From positions 1 to 64,000 of the forward strand of contig NZ_GL891995.1 of the NCBI RefSeq assembly GCF_000213555.1: a stretch of 64,000 nucleotides of DNA, given 5' to 3'. How positions within the stretch are numbered: the first letter of the stretch is position 1; the number at the start of each line of letters is the position of its first letter. The translations under genes and the position numbers were made by a program. This document shows, one piece after another, positions 44,068 through 54,279 of the stretch. The DNA is from Dysgonomonas gadei ATCC BAA-286 (GTDB lineage Bacteria; Bacteroidota; Bacteroidia; Bacteroidales; Dysgonomonadaceae). The notes under the pieces were generated by a model. That model was not told the DNA's origin. It saw nothing but the letters and a program-made list of their open reading frames with translations, and searched no databases.

Positions 44068-44829
44068 ATGAAAAATATCGCTGCCTCCCTTGTTTTCTTT
44101 ACCCGTTTACCATTTTGGCGGTTAAAGGCCTTTAATGTACCTGCTGTGTATTATAAGCAGGTAATCAATTATTGGCCTGTTGCCGGATGGCTTACGGCTG
44201 CTGTGATGGCAGGAGTACTTTGGGGTGCGGCGCAGATTCTGCCGTATCCGATTGCTGTTGTAGTGGCAATATTGAGTCGTTTGCTGGTCACAGGAGCATT
44301 GCACGAAGACGGATTAGCTGATTTCTTCGATGGATTTGGCGGTGGAAATACCCGTGAGCGAACGTTGGAGATAATGAAGGATTCGCACATCGGTACATAT
44401 GGGGTTATCAGTCTGATATTTTATTTTTCATTCTTTTATTTGCTTCTGAGTAATCTTAGTTTGGAAATGGCTTGTCTGGTAGTGTTATCGGCAGATCCGT
44501 TATGTAAGTTTATAGCATCACTGATAACTTTGTTCCTGCCATATGCCCGGAATGAGGAAACAAGCAAATCGAAGGTTGTTTATAATAAAATGTCAGCCAG
44601 TACGGGTGTTATCTCTGTTGTATTCGGACTGCTTCCTTTTATTTTATTACTAAAAATTGACTTTTTGCCGGCTATAATATTTCCTATCTTTGTTTTTGCC
44701 GGATTGATATTCCTGATGAAGAAGAAAATCGGGGGCTATACAGGTGACTGTTGTGGCGCTACATTTCTGATGTGTGAATTGTCTTTTTATCTGGGAGTTA
44801 TGGTAATATTGAATTGTTTAGCTGTTTAA
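44068..44829 (+). CDS. cobS: Adenosylcobinamide-GDP ribazoletransferase (cobalamin synthase)
   Basis: 253 residues, integral membrane protein with about six helices. Metal/substrate motif GALHEDGLADFFDGFGGG near 70-90 and TRERTLEIMKDSHIGTYG just after, both diagnostic of CobS. It joins alpha-ribazole phosphate to adenosylcobinamide-GDP. It starts 3 bp after cobT. Confidence 0.95.
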   Translation: MKNIAASLVFFTRLPFWRLKAFNVPAVYYKQVINYWPVAGWLTAAVMAGVLWGAAQILPYPIAVVVAILSRLLVTGALHEDGLADFFDGFGGGNTRERTLEIMKDSHIGTYGVISLIFYFSFFYLLLSNLSLEMACLVVLSADPLCKFIASLITLFLPYARNEETSKSKVVYNKMSASTGVISVVFGLLPFILLLKIDFLPAIIFPIFVFAGLIFLMKKKIGGYTGDCCGATFLMCELSFYLGVMVILNCLAV

Positions 44830-44870
44830 TAGGCTAAATATTCAAATTGGCTGATTTACTGATTGATTTT

Positions 44871-45389
44871 ATGAAAATATATATTATACGACATACAGCA
44901 GTTGGTGTAAACGGAGTTTGTTACGGGCAAACTGACGTGCCACTGAAAGAAACTTTTGAAAGTGAGGCGGAAATAGTAAAACAAAACCTGAAAGACATAG
45001 CTTTCGATGCTGTATTTTCCAGCCCCTTGAGCCGGGCAAAAAAACTTGCCGAGTATTGCGGTTATGAAAATATACGACTTAAAGACCGGTTAAAGGAATT
45101 GAATTTCGGCGAATGGGAAATGCAGGAGTGGGATAAGATAGACATGACCGAATGGGAGAAAGACTGGATAAATACTCCTGCACCCAACGGAGAATCTTTT
45201 GCACAAATGTATAAGCGTATAGCGTCTTTCCTTGACGAACTTAAAGGGCAGGATCATTCTACTGTGGCAGTTTTTGCTCATGGCGGGGTAATAAACTGCT
45301 TTAAAGTGTATTTCGGTAAAACAGATTTGGCCGGGGCCTTCGATGATTTGTCGGAGTATGGGCAGATATCGGAGTTTGAACTTATCTGA
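44871..45389 (+). CDS. cobC: Alpha-ribazole phosphatase
   Basis: 172 residues from ATG 44871 (MKIYIIRHTAVGV). An upstream in-frame TTG at 44847 was rejected, as the histidine-phosphatase core starts exactly here. Catalytic RHT (8-10), second His in FAHGGVINC near 132, and NFGEWE near 75. It removes the phosphate at the last steps of cobalamin assembly. Third gene of the cob operon. Confidence 0.9.
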   Translation: MKIYIIRHTAVGVNGVCYGQTDVPLKETFESEAEIVKQNLKDIAFDAVFSSPLSRAKKLAEYCGYENIRLKDRLKELNFGEWEMQEWDKIDMTEWEKDWINTPAPNGESFAQMYKRIASFLDELKGQDHSTVAVFAHGGVINCFKVYFGKTDLAGAFDDLSEYGQISEFELI

Positions 45390-45468
45390 TTCAAATATAA
45401 TATTATTTAAGTAAAGTTTTATGGTATTATATTATGATACATTTTTTATTTAAATATATCCTGTCCTA

Positions 45469-45498
45469 TTTGTATATAATAAATTATTTATATCTTTA
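45469..45498 (+). promoter_or_regulatory. Promoter of the SPFH gene
   Basis: TTTG (45469-45472), 18 bases, then TATCTTTA (45491-45498), close to the -33/-7 pattern, 32 bp before the ATG at 45531. Confidence 0.45.
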
Positions 45499-45530
45499 TG
45501 ATATCATTTTAATATCAAAATATAGATAAT

Positions 45531-46412
45531 ATGGAAACACAGGAGAAAAAGTTTGCGGGAATTAGAATTTCAGCATTTTCGGCTATCGCGATAGCCTTGG
45601 TTTTAGTGCTTGTCATACTGGGGGTATGTATTTATCAAAAGGATCCTATCTTCATTACATGTGGCTCTTTGATTGTTTTTCTAATGTTCATTGTGCTGAC
45701 CAAAGGACTTATTATCGTTGAGCCTAACAATGTGCGTGTGATGGTGTTGTTTGGAAGATACAAAGGTACACTGGCCGATAACGGATTCTTTTGGGTAAAT
45801 CCTTTTTTGAGTAAAAGAAAAACGACTTTACGCGCGCGCAATTTGGATATTGAGCCTATAAAGGTGAATGATAAAATGGGTAACCCTATTATGATCGGAG
45901 CCGTATTGGTATGGAGGATAAAGGATACTTACAAGGTGATGTTCGATATTGCATCGGGACCAACTGATTTTGTGCAGATACAAAGCGATGCTGCTCTGCG
46001 TCAGGTAGCGGGTATGTATGCTTATGATAATAACGATAACGATAAAGATGCTATAACCCTGAGATCGGATAGTGATGAAGTGAGCCAACGGTTAGAAGAT
46101 GAGCTTAATAGCCGGATAGCCATCGCTGGTATTGAAGTTATAGAAGCGCGAATCAATTACCTTGCGTATGCCTCCGAAATAGCTAGCGTAATGCTTCGTC
46201 GTCAACAGGCTGATGCGATTATTGCCGCCCGTGAAAAGATTGTTGAGGGAGCTGTAAGTATGGTACAGCTAGCTCTGGATAAATTACAAAAAGATCAGAT
46301 TGTGGAACTTGACGAGGAGCGTAAGGCTGCTATGGTGAGCAATTTGCTGGTGGTTCTTTGTGCTGATGAGGCGGCTCAACCGATTGTGAATGCGGGAACA
46401 CTGCATCATTAA
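45531..46412 (+). CDS. SPFH/Band 7 domain membrane protein
   Basis: 293 residues. Two hydrophobic segments near 15-36 and 42-60, then the SPFH domain: EPNNVRVMVLFGRYKGTL, GFFWVNPF, LRARNLDIEPIKVNDKMGNPI and VLVWRIKDTYKVMFDI, ending in the helical AYASEIASVMLRRQQADAIIAAREKIVEGAV. SPFH proteins form membrane cages or platforms. An Arc-like protein follows 86 bp downstream, a pairing that is common in Bacteroidota. A second, larger SPFH protein (flotillin) is at 52.7 kb. Confidence 0.85.
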   Translation: METQEKKFAGIRISAFSAIAIALVLVLVILGVCIYQKDPIFITCGSLIVFLMFIVLTKGLIIVEPNNVRVMVLFGRYKGTLADNGFFWVNPFLSKRKTTLRARNLDIEPIKVNDKMGNPIMIGAVLVWRIKDTYKVMFDIASGPTDFVQIQSDAALRQVAGMYAYDNNDNDKDAITLRSDSDEVSQRLEDELNSRIAIAGIEVIEARINYLAYASEIASVMLRRQQADAIIAAREKIVEGAVSMVQLALDKLQKDQIVELDEERKAAMVSNLLVVLCADEAAQPIVNAGTLHH

Positions 46413-46498
46413 TCCTATTTCAGGTTTCAAGATTTCAAAACTGAAAGGAATATCATTTTGAAATTTTGAAATCATTCAATTTTGAATTTAATATTATT

Positions 46499-46696
46499 GT
46501 GGCTAAAAAAGAAAAAGAATCTACTGTAAAAAGTTTCGTCCTGCGTATCGATCCGGAGATGATGGATGCAATCGAAAAATGGGCTGCCGACGAGTTTCGC
46601 AGTACCAACGGACAGATACAGTATATTCTCGATCAGGCGCTTCGCAAAGCAGGACGAATAAAAAAAGAGATGAAACCAAAAACGGATAACGATTAA
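46499..46696 (+). CDS. Arc/ribbon-helix-helix-like small protein
   Basis: 65 residues from GTG 46499 (MAKKEKESTVKSFVLRIDPE); the open frame extends to ATG 46466, but homologues begin with an AKK segment. The RHH pattern SFVLRIDPEMMDAIEKWAADEFRSTNGQIQYILDQALRK is complete. It probably binds DNA as a dimer or works with the SPFH protein upstream. A strong terminator follows 10 bp after the stop. Confidence 0.75.
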   Translation: MAKKEKESTVKSFVLRIDPEMMDAIEKWAADEFRSTNGQIQYILDQALRKAGRIKKEMKPKTDND

Positions 46697-46705
46697 TTAA
46701 CACAC

Positions 46706-46737
46706 AAAAAGAACCGGTTCATAAACCGGTTCTTTTT
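46706..46737. terminator. Strong intrinsic terminator
   Basis: AAAAAGAACCGGTT and AACCGGTTCTTTTT form a perfect 14-bp stem around a 4-base loop; the U-tract is contained in the right arm. Confidence 0.9.
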
Positions 46738-46830
46738 GCGATGAAAAGGAATTTTCTATAAATTATCTTAACTTCATTCCTTTTGTTCAAGATAGCGATA
46801 TGGGGATAGGGAAAAATCTCATTTTTTTAA

Positions 46831-46838
46831 TACTTTTG
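46831..46838 (+). promoter_or_regulatory. -7 box upstream of tamB
   Basis: TACTTTTG fits TAnnTTTG; it lies about 112 bp before the proposed ATA start, leaving a long leader. Confidence 0.4.
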
Positions 46839-46949
46839 CACTATCAAGTAGAAGAAAGTATTTTGTGATATATCTTCGAGCGGTAACTTGCATTAGTTAT
46901 TATACTTACCAAAGTAAAAAATAGGTCGACGACCTTAAAGGAAAGAGTT

Positions 46950-49900
46950 ATAAAACGGTTTAAGAAAATATTTCTCACCATTTTCGGGATAATTTTCGGT
47001 CTGATTATCCTGTTGTTTGGCTTATTGAACACACCCGCTGTTCAGGAATATGCCAAAGGCCTTATTGTGAAAGAACTGAAGGCTAAATTGGGGACAGAAC
47101 TGGGGATAGGCAGTCTTCATTTTGAGCCTTTCAATACTATTGCGATCGATAGTCTGTATCTTTACGACCAATCCAACGAGAAAGTTTTGATGGCTGATAA
47201 GGTTTCGGCAGGTGTTGATATTCTTGCCCTTATAAACGGTAAGATAGTAATCACTTCCGCCTGGCTCACTGATTTTGAAGTTCACTTATCAAAAGATAAT
47301 ACAAATGCGCCGCTGAATATACAGTATGTAATTGATGCTTTTAAATCGAAAGACGATAAACCGAAAGCCAGACTGGATATTAAGCTGAATGCAATCAATT
47401 TGTCTAACGGACGCTTTTCATATGATGTAAAAGACCGCCCTTTAAAGGAAAATCAATTTGACGCAAATCACATACAAGTATCAGGTTTAGATGCTAAGTT
47501 TACCGTAAAGTCAGTATTGGAAGACTCTCTTAATATTCAGGTGAAAAAAATTAGCCTGAAGGAACGAAGCGGCCTGGAAATATCTGACCTTGTATTTAGA
47601 GTAATAAGTCAGGGAAAAAAGGTATCGGTCAGGGGGTTTGAGTTAAACCTGCCATCCTCCCATTTGGCGTTGGAAAGATGCGAAATAGATCTTACGCCGA
47701 CCAGTGATACAGCTAAAATACTCGATTATGCAGTTGTCGATTGCCGGGTAGCACCCTCATATATCGCTCCGAAAGATATCTCAGCATTTGTGCCTGTATT
47801 ACAGAACTTCAAAGACTTAGTGAATATACGCGCGCATATTTCAGGTTCGTTCGATAATCTGGTTCTCTCGGAATTGTCTGTGGACTATGGGGAAAAGATG
47901 CATTTGATTGCTAATGCAGAGGTCAAAGATATAAGGGATTCCGAAAAAACGTATCTTTTGGGCAGTGTCGATGAATTAACAATCGGAATCAGGGAAGTAG
48001 AAAGCATTCTTAATAACTTCTCTAAAAATAAGACGCAGTTACCATCTCAATTGCAGAAACTCGGTACACTGTCGTTTATCGGTGATATTTCGGGCTATTT
48101 AAAACAACTTACAGCTTTTGGTAGTTTGGATACCGACTTAGGTATTGTCAAAACGGATGTGCTTTTTGGCCTGAATCCGAGAAATGGTATAAGCTCCTTT
48201 GTGCATGGGAAAGTTTATATGTCAGATTTCGAATTGGGAAAACTTCTTGATAATAAAGATCTGAATAAGATATCATTGAATCTGTCTGTCGATTTAGAGA
48301 AACCCACATATGGTAAAATCCGTGGAACAGCGGACGGAGATATTCACAATTTCGATTTCAAGGGATATACCTATAAAGAAATTTCGCTGGATGCTGCTTA
48401 CGACGGCTTACGGGTAGACGGACAACTGGATGTAAATGATGAGAACGGTATATTAAATGTTAACGGGCTGTTTGATCTGACAGATAAAGAAAATCCGGAG
48501 TTGAATTTCAAGGCCAGAGTAAAGAACGTTCAGCTGGCTAATCTGCATTTGGCCGAAAAGATGCAGCATTCTTATCTTTCTTTTGCGATAGATGCAGATT
48601 TTATAGGTAGCCATATCGATAATGCAGAAGGATATGTAAGGGTAGACTCTATAGATTTTATCCGTGAAGATAAGTTATTTCAGATGGATAGCCTTGTTGC
48701 AAGGGTTGCAGGTTTTCCCGACAATCGCAGGTTGAGTATAAGGTCTGATTTACTGAAAGGAGATATCAATGGGGTGTATTCCATGTCGTCGATGATAAAT
48801 AGTGTGAAGCAGACATTGAGCATGTATTTACCCGCTTTGATAAAGCCTGATAATAAGAAAAGACCGGAAGAGAAGCCGAATATGCTTAATTTTGAGTTAC
48901 AGATAAGCAATAGCGAATCATTAAGCAATATACTCAATCTACCTGTTACAGTGCTGAGTACTTCTAAAATAATCGGGTCTTATAATAATATAAATGACAG
49001 GTTTAACCTCGAAATATTTGCACCATCGGTAAAAGCTGCGGGGATGAGTATACAGTCGGGATATGTTGCCATACGAAATCCGCACGATACAATAGATGCT
49101 AAGGTTAATGTATTGATCGCAGGTAAGAAAAACACAATCAACGATGTTGCTATCAACGCTAAAGTGAAAGATAACCTGATCAATACCAATATATCCCTAG
49201 TGAATACAGGTGCGCAGAAAGCCATGGGTAATTTTTCCATAAGTACGCTGCTCACTAAAAATGAAGCAGAGCCGCTCAGGATAGATATAAACACCTTGCC
49301 AAGCGAATTATTGTTGAATAATGCCGATTGGAAGATGAACCAGTCACATATAGCGATACAGGATGGCTTGGTGGCTGTGGATAATTTCCGGATATATAAT
49401 GAAGATGGTAGTCAGGAGGTAAAAGTGAATGGGAAATATACCCAAAAAGATTCGAACGACATATTAAAAGCCGAACTCAAAAATATTAACCTCGAATATG
49501 TTTTCCAGACATTGGCTATAGATGCTCTCCAGTTTGGCGGGGCAGCTACAGGCAGCCTGTTCGTGTCCAGTATAGAGAAAAAACCATATGCCAATACACG
49601 CCTCGAAATAACTGATTTTAAATTTAACGGGGCGGAATTAGGCAAACTGAATATATTCAGTGAACTGGATGATGAGACCAATCAGGTTATGCTCGATGGG
49701 TTGATTGTGAGCAAGGAGAATAAACGGACAAAAGTAGATGGAACCCTAGACCCTGTAAAGCAAAGATTATCCATTAATTTCGATGCCGATAGTATCAATA
49801 TCGGCTTCCTGAATAAGTATGCCGAAACAATTTTTGATAATATAACAGGACGGGGTACAGGAAAAGTGCATTTATATGGTGATTTTTCGAATGTAACGGT

Positions 49901-51455
49901 AGAAGGGAAAGCATTTATCAAAGACGGAAGTATGGGAATCCGTTTTCTAAATACCCGATACTCGTTTTCCGATACCGTTTATTTGAAGAAAGATCTTATC
50001 TATTTTAATGATATAACACTGATAGACCAGTTCAATAACAGAGCGCATGCAAGTGGAAAAGTGGCACACGATTTTTTCAGTAAATTTATGTATCAGGTCG
50101 ACCTGAGGGCTGATAATTTCCTTGTATATAATGCTTCATCATCCGTGAATCCGTTGTTTTACGGAAAAGTGTTCGGTAGTGGGAATGGTACTATAGGCGG
50201 TGATGAAAGCGCTGTGGATGTAAATATCAGAATGCGTACAGAACCCAATACGCTTGTACGTATGAATTTTATGGAAGATGTGGTTACCGAATATTCTTTT
50301 ATAACATATAAGGAAAAACAGGACCAAGATACCGTAAAACAGGTAAAACCATCGATGCTGGCTCCCCGCAATGATACAGGAATGGACATCAATATGAATA
50401 TTTATGCTGATGTTACTCCTGATGCTACATTGGAATTGTTAATGGACCCTGTGGGCGGCGATATACTGAGGGGTACCGGTAGCGGAGCTATGCGCTTCGA
50501 ATGGAATCTGAAGTCCTCCCCACGTCTTTATGGTACATATAATATCAATAGAGGAAGTTATAACTTCACTTTCCAGCGACTGATGGAAAGACGGTTCGAT
50601 ATTCAGGATGGAAGCAATGTACAATTCAGAGGAGACCCATTTGATGCAACCCTGAATGTGAGTGCTGTATATAAAGTGAATGCGAGCCTTAACGATTTGG
50701 ATGACGATTTGGCTAAAAGGGTAGGGCAAACAACTATCCCGGTCAATTGCGTACTCAATCTGAGTGGTCCGCTCAAGCACCCTAATGTAGACCTGGATAT
50801 AGCATTGCCATCTACAGATGCGGAGGTAGAGCGACAGGTGAAAAATCTGTTGAATACGCAGGACGAAATAAATAAACAGGTTGCATACCTGCTGATATTA
50901 TCCAAATTCAAAGCGCCTAATTATGCGACGCCAGGTGCACAGACATCAGATTTTGCAGCAGTGGCTTCTGCTACCTTATCCAATCAGTTGACAAAAATAG
51001 TGAGCAACATCGATGACAGATGGCAACTGGGTACAAACATACGGTATAGTGATGCCGAATTGATGTATACGGAGGCTGAATTGTTATTGTCGAGTAAATT
51101 ATTGAACGACAGGCTTCTTATAAACGGAAACTTCGGTTACCGAAACGACATTAATTTGAAAAATGAAGCCATGATAACCGATATAGACATCGAATACTTA
51201 CTCAATAACGCCGGTACATGGCGAATAAAGGCTTATAATCACTATAACGAGAAATTTTACTATCTGGATCATGCGACACAGACGCAAGGTGTGGGTATCA
51301 TCTATAAGAAAGACTTTGATGGTCTACGTGACTTGTTTGACTATCCATGGATAAGACACAAAAAAGATACTGTCTTGCCACCTCCTCCGATTGTGCCTGA
51401 CTCTACACAAAAAGGTAGTGCATTAAGTCCTTTCATCAAGATGAAGAAAAAATGA
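46950..51455 (+). CDS. tamB: TamB/AsmA-like translocation and assembly protein with apparent ATA start
   Basis: 1501 residues if read from ATA at 46950. The first ATG/GTG/TTG-type codon in frame is TTG 47013, but that would cut off the signal anchor KRFKKIFLTIFGIIFGLIIL that is clearly encoded upstream. AAGGAAAGAG lies just before ATAAAACGG, a good ribosome-binding stretch, where homologues have MKRFKK. A long repetitive beta-helix-like region follows, and the C-terminus (DUF490/TamB domain, about 1050-1460) contains GRGTGKVHLYGDF and LYGTYNINRGSYNFTFQ. TamB bridges inner and outer membranes for lipid transport or autotransporter/OMP assembly. The next gene overlaps by 4 bp. Confidence 0.85.
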   Translation: MKRFKKIFLTIFGIIFGLIILLFGLLNTPAVQEYAKGLIVKELKAKLGTELGIGSLHFEPFNTIAIDSLYLYDQSNEKVLMADKVSAGVDILALINGKIVITSAWLTDFEVHLSKDNTNAPLNIQYVIDAFKSKDDKPKARLDIKLNAINLSNGRFSYDVKDRPLKENQFDANHIQVSGLDAKFTVKSVLEDSLNIQVKKISLKERSGLEISDLVFRVISQGKKVSVRGFELNLPSSHLALERCEIDLTPTSDTAKILDYAVVDCRVAPSYIAPKDISAFVPVLQNFKDLVNIRAHISGSFDNLVLSELSVDYGEKMHLIANAEVKDIRDSEKTYLLGSVDELTIGIREVESILNNFSKNKTQLPSQLQKLGTLSFIGDISGYLKQLTAFGSLDTDLGIVKTDVLFGLNPRNGISSFVHGKVYMSDFELGKLLDNKDLNKISLNLSVDLEKPTYGKIRGTADGDIHNFDFKGYTYKEISLDAAYDGLRVDGQLDVNDENGILNVNGLFDLTDKENPELNFKARVKNVQLANLHLAEKMQHSYLSFAIDADFIGSHIDNAEGYVRVDSIDFIREDKLFQMDSLVARVAGFPDNRRLSIRSDLLKGDINGVYSMSSMINSVKQTLSMYLPALIKPDNKKRPEEKPNMLNFELQISNSESLSNILNLPVTVLSTSKIIGSYNNINDRFNLEIFAPSVKAAGMSIQSGYVAIRNPHDTIDAKVNVLIAGKKNTINDVAINAKVKDNLINTNISLVNTGAQKAMGNFSISTLLTKNEAEPLRIDINTLPSELLLNNADWKMNQSHIAIQDGLVAVDNFRIYNEDGSQEVKVNGKYTQKDSNDILKAELKNINLEYVFQTLAIDALQFGGAATGSLFVSSIEKKPYANTRLEITDFKFNGAELGKLNIFSELDDETNQVMLDGLIVSKENKRTKVDGTLDPVKQRLSINFDADSINIGFLNKYAETIFDNITGRGTGKVHLYGDFSNVTVEGKAFIKDGSMGIRFLNTRYSFSDTVYLKKDLIYFNDITLIDQFNNRAHASGKVAHDFFSKFMYQVDLRADNFLVYNASSSVNPLFYGKVFGSGNGTIGGDESAVDVNIRMRTEPNTLVRMNFMEDVVTEYSFITYKEKQDQDTVKQVKPSMLAPRNDTGMDINMNIYADVTPDATLELLMDPVGGDILRGTGSGAMRFEWNLKSSPRLYGTYNINRGSYNFTFQRLMERRFDIQDGSNVQFRGDPFDATLNVSAVYKVNASLNDLDDDLAKRVGQTTIPVNCVLNLSGPLKHPNVDLDIALPSTDAEVERQVKNLLNTQDEINKQVAYLLILSKFKAPNYATPGAQTSDFAAVASATLSNQLTKIVSNIDDRWQLGTNIRYSDAELMYTEAELLLSSKLLNDRLLINGNFGYRNDINLKNEAMITDIDIEYLLNNAGTWRIKAYNHYNEKFYYLDHATQTQGVGIIYKKDFDGLRDLFDYPWIRHKKDTVLPPPPIVPDSTQKGSALSPFIKMKKK

Positions 51456-52627
51456 ACCTCAGTGACGAATTAAAGGCTTTTATACATACTCATGAGGCTG
51501 ATGATGTGCATTCACTCGCTTTACAGGCAAAGCAATATCCCGGTATAGATATGCAAATGGCTATTCGTCAGATTGCCGGACGCAAGATCGCTAAAGAGAA
51601 AATACCTTCATGGCATGCCAATAACAACATAGTTTATCCGAAACATCTGTCGATGGAACAATGCTCGTCGGAGCAGACAGCACGGTTTAAGGCTTCGCTA
51701 TGCCGAGGAGAATCTATGGTTGATCTTACCGGAGGTTTTGGGGTAGATTGTTCTTTTCTTGCACATAGTTTCAAGGATGTCACTTACGTAGAACAGCAAT
51801 CGGAATTGGCTGAAATAGCTGTCCATAATTTTAAAATATTGGAGCAGGATATAAAGGTGGTAAATGAAGATGCGGTAAAGTATCTGTCAGCCATGTCTCC
51901 TGCCAGCCTGATATATATCGATCCTGCCCGCAGGGACAATACAGGTAAAAAGACAGTACAGATAGAAGACTGTACTCCGAACGTTCTCGATATAGAATCG
52001 TTGCTGGAAGAAAAATCGGAAGAGGTAATGATAAAACTGTCGCCGATGCTGGATATTTCTCTTGCAGTAAGATCAATGAAATCTGTATCGGATGTGTATA
52101 TTATCAGCGTGAATAATGAGTGCAAAGAGTTACTCTTTATCAAGAAGAAGGGGAATACGGATAAAACTCTCTACCATTGCGTAAACATACAGAATAGTAA
52201 TACGGATATCTATACTTTCCGGAAAGAGGATGAAGACAATCTCTTTTTAGATTATGCTACTAAAATTGCAAAATACCTGTATGAATCTAATGCCTCGATA
52301 CTGAAAGGCGGTGCATACAAGAGTATTGCAAAGGCATATTCTCTGGACAAGCTGCACCCCAGCAGCCATCTGTATATGTCGGATGTATTGTATGAGGATT
52401 TTCCGGGGCGAAAGTTTGTTGTTGACAATATCTGCTCTTTGAATAAGAAAGATGTAAAAGCTTTTTTGTTAGGTATTAAGCAGGCGAATATTACTACTCG
52501 TAATTTTCCTTTGTCCGTTCAGGAAATTAGAAAAAAAACAGGGCTGAAGGATGGGGGAGATATATACATATTTGCTACCACATTAGCCGATGAAAGGAAG
52601 GTATTATTGATTTGCCATAAAGCCTGA
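51452..52627 (+). CDS. Class I SAM-dependent methyltransferase with THUMP-like C-terminal domain
   Basis: 391 residues. SAM motif VDLTGGFGVDCSFLA near 90, acidic post-motif YVEQQSELAEIA, and catalytic-type segment IYIDPARRDNTGKK near 153 (DPAR), common in RNA methyltransferases. The C-terminal ~90 residues (PLSVQEIRKKTGLKDGGDIYIFATTL) match a THUMP-like domain. It probably modifies RNA; the target is unknown. Overlaps tamB by four bases (ATGA). An imperfect terminator hairpin follows at 52636-52669. Confidence 0.8.
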   Translation: MNLSDELKAFIHTHEADDVHSLALQAKQYPGIDMQMAIRQIAGRKIAKEKIPSWHANNNIVYPKHLSMEQCSSEQTARFKASLCRGESMVDLTGGFGVDCSFLAHSFKDVTYVEQQSELAEIAVHNFKILEQDIKVVNEDAVKYLSAMSPASLIYIDPARRDNTGKKTVQIEDCTPNVLDIESLLEEKSEEVMIKLSPMLDISLAVRSMKSVSDVYIISVNNECKELLFIKKKGNTDKTLYHCVNIQNSNTDIYTFRKEDEDNLFLDYATKIAKYLYESNASILKGGAYKSIAKAYSLDKLHPSSHLYMSDVLYEDFPGRKFVVDNICSLNKKDVKAFLLGIKQANITTRNFPLSVQEIRKKTGLKDGGDIYIFATTLADERKVLLICHKA

Positions 52628-52635
52628 ACATAAAA

Positions 52636-52669
52636 AAAACCTCGCAGAATCTTTCATGCAAGGCTTTTC
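52636..52669. terminator. Imperfect terminator between convergent genes
   Basis: AAACCTCGCA pairs with TGCAAGGCTT with two mismatches, A-run on the left and TTTTCTTT on the right, so it can serve both strands. Confidence 0.55.
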
Positions 52670-52687
52670 TTTAACTATTTACTGATA

Positions 52688-54250
52688 TTACTTTTTCTTT
52701 TTCTCATCTTCAGTAGGTGTAGGAGCCAGTGGAATTATTACCTCTTTATCCTTTTCTGCCTGTCCTTTCAGATAAGACGGAAGGTTCATTCCTGCCATGC
52801 CGAACAAGTCGTTCAACGGAGGTACGGATTTCATCAGTCCGGATATAAAGTTGGCGGTAGATGTCCTGCCGTCGTCACCCGCACCGTTTCCTGTATCCCA
52901 AACAGTAACTTTGTCAATCTTAATATTCTTAACGGCCTCAACCTGTGTTTTAACCAGTTCTGGCAGTTTCTCTATCAACAATAGCTGGTAAGCTGCCACA
53001 GGATCACCTTTAGCCGCATTTACCACATCCCTGTAACCTTCAGCCTGTTTGGTCAGTATTTCATACAAACCGCGTGCTTCCGCATCCATTTTGGCGAAGA
53101 TAGCGTCTGCATCTCCTTTAGCCTGTTCACGTACACGTTCGGCGGCAGCCTGCGCTTCAATGATAATTCTTTGCTTTTCTATCTCGGCAGGAACAACAAC
53201 ATTGGCTATCTGTGTCGAACGCTCTCTTTCCGAACGTGCCAACTCAGCTTTTTGTTCAGCCAGATATGCTTCTTCGAGAGCCTTTGCCTGTTGCACTTTC
53301 TCTGCGGCAACAGCCAGGCGTGCGGCTTCGGCTTCTTTTTCGCGACGAAGTGCATCTGAGCCGGCGATCTCAATTTTGGCAGTATTCTCTCCTTTAACAG
53401 CTATAGCGTTTGCTTCGGCTGTTTTTACACGGGTATCTCTGTCTGCTTCAGCTTTACCAATAGACTCGTCTCTGGCAGCACCAGCAATGCTTACTTCTCT
53501 GTCCTTTTGAGCCACAGCGATAGATACGTCCCTGTCTCTGTGAGTTTCGGCAATTTGTACATCGCGCATTCTGTCAGCGACAGCCTTACCTGTTTCCCCG
53601 ATTTTTTCTTGCTCTGCCACACTGATCTTCGCTTCATTGATCGCTTTTGCAGCGGCTTCTTTTCCTAAAGCTTCGATGTAGCCTGATTCGTCATTGATGT
53701 CGGTAACGTTTACATTTATCAGTTTCAGACCTATCTTGCGTAACTCTGTGTCAACATTTTTCGCAATGTTATCTAAGAATTTGTCACGGTCGGAGTTGAT
53801 TTCTTCAATCATCATGGTAGCGATAACCAAACGCAATTGTCCGAACAGGATGTCTTTAGCCAGTTCCTGTATTTGCGAAGTAGTCAGACCCAGAAGTCTT
53901 TCAGCCGCATTGTTCATATTCTCCTTTTCGGTGGAAATGGCGATTGTAAAGCGACACGGAACATCTACACGGATATTCTGTTTACTCAGTGCGCTGGTCA
54001 GATTGGCTTCGATAGATATGGGTTTCAAATCCAGATACGCGAAATCCTGTATAACGGGAATAATGAATGCACCGCCACCGTGAATACATTTGGCTGATGC
54101 ACCACCTGTCTTTCCATATACTACCAGGATTTTATCGGACGGACATCGTTTATATCTCGATATCATCGCCAAAGCAGTAACAATGAGGACAACAACCAGA
54201 ACAACAACCAGTATTCCGACGCCTCCTCCATTTAATAGATCTTCAAACAT
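52688..54250 (-). CDS. Flotillin
   Basis: 520 residues. N-terminal helix near 10-30 (VGILVVVLVVVLIVTAL), SPFH domain with KCIHGGGAFIIPVIQDFAYLDL, then a long Ala/Glu-rich coiled coil (about 195-410) with AQKDREVSIAGAARDESIGKAEADRDTRVKTAEA-like repeats (shown only in part: RDVSIAVAQKDREVSIAG). The C-terminus carries FISGLMKSVPPLNDLFGMAG. Flotillins organise membrane domains. An NfeD-like protein lies 29 bp upstream, the usual partner, so this is a yuaF-yuaG-like pair. Confidence 0.9.
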   Translation of the reverse strand: MFEDLLNGGGVGILVVVLVVVLIVTALAMISRYKRCPSDKILVVYGKTGGASAKCIHGGGAFIIPVIQDFAYLDLKPISIEANLTSALSKQNIRVDVPCRFTIAISTEKENMNNAAERLLGLTTSQIQELAKDILFGQLRLVIATMMIEEINSDRDKFLDNIAKNVDTELRKIGLKLINVNVTDINDESGYIEALGKEAAAKAINEAKISVAEQEKIGETGKAVADRMRDVQIAETHRDRDVSIAVAQKDREVSIAGAARDESIGKAEADRDTRVKTAEANAIAVKGENTAKIEIAGSDALRREKEAEAARLAVAAEKVQQAKALEEAYLAEQKAELARSERERSTQIANVVVPAEIEKQRIIIEAQAAAERVREQAKGDADAIFAKMDAEARGLYEILTKQAEGYRDVVNAAKGDPVAAYQLLLIEKLPELVKTQVEAVKNIKIDKVTVWDTGNGAGDDGRTSTANFISGLMKSVPPLNDLFGMAGMNLPSYLKGQAEKDKEVIIPLAPTPTEDEKKKK

Positions 54251-54279
54251 GTTAGTATAAATTATATGGGTTAAAAAAT

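Noticed and set aside
53049..53510. Long plus-strand ORF rich in Ser/Ala
   Set aside because: Mirror of the Ala/Glu-rich coiled coil of flotillin on the other strand; no start signals of its own.
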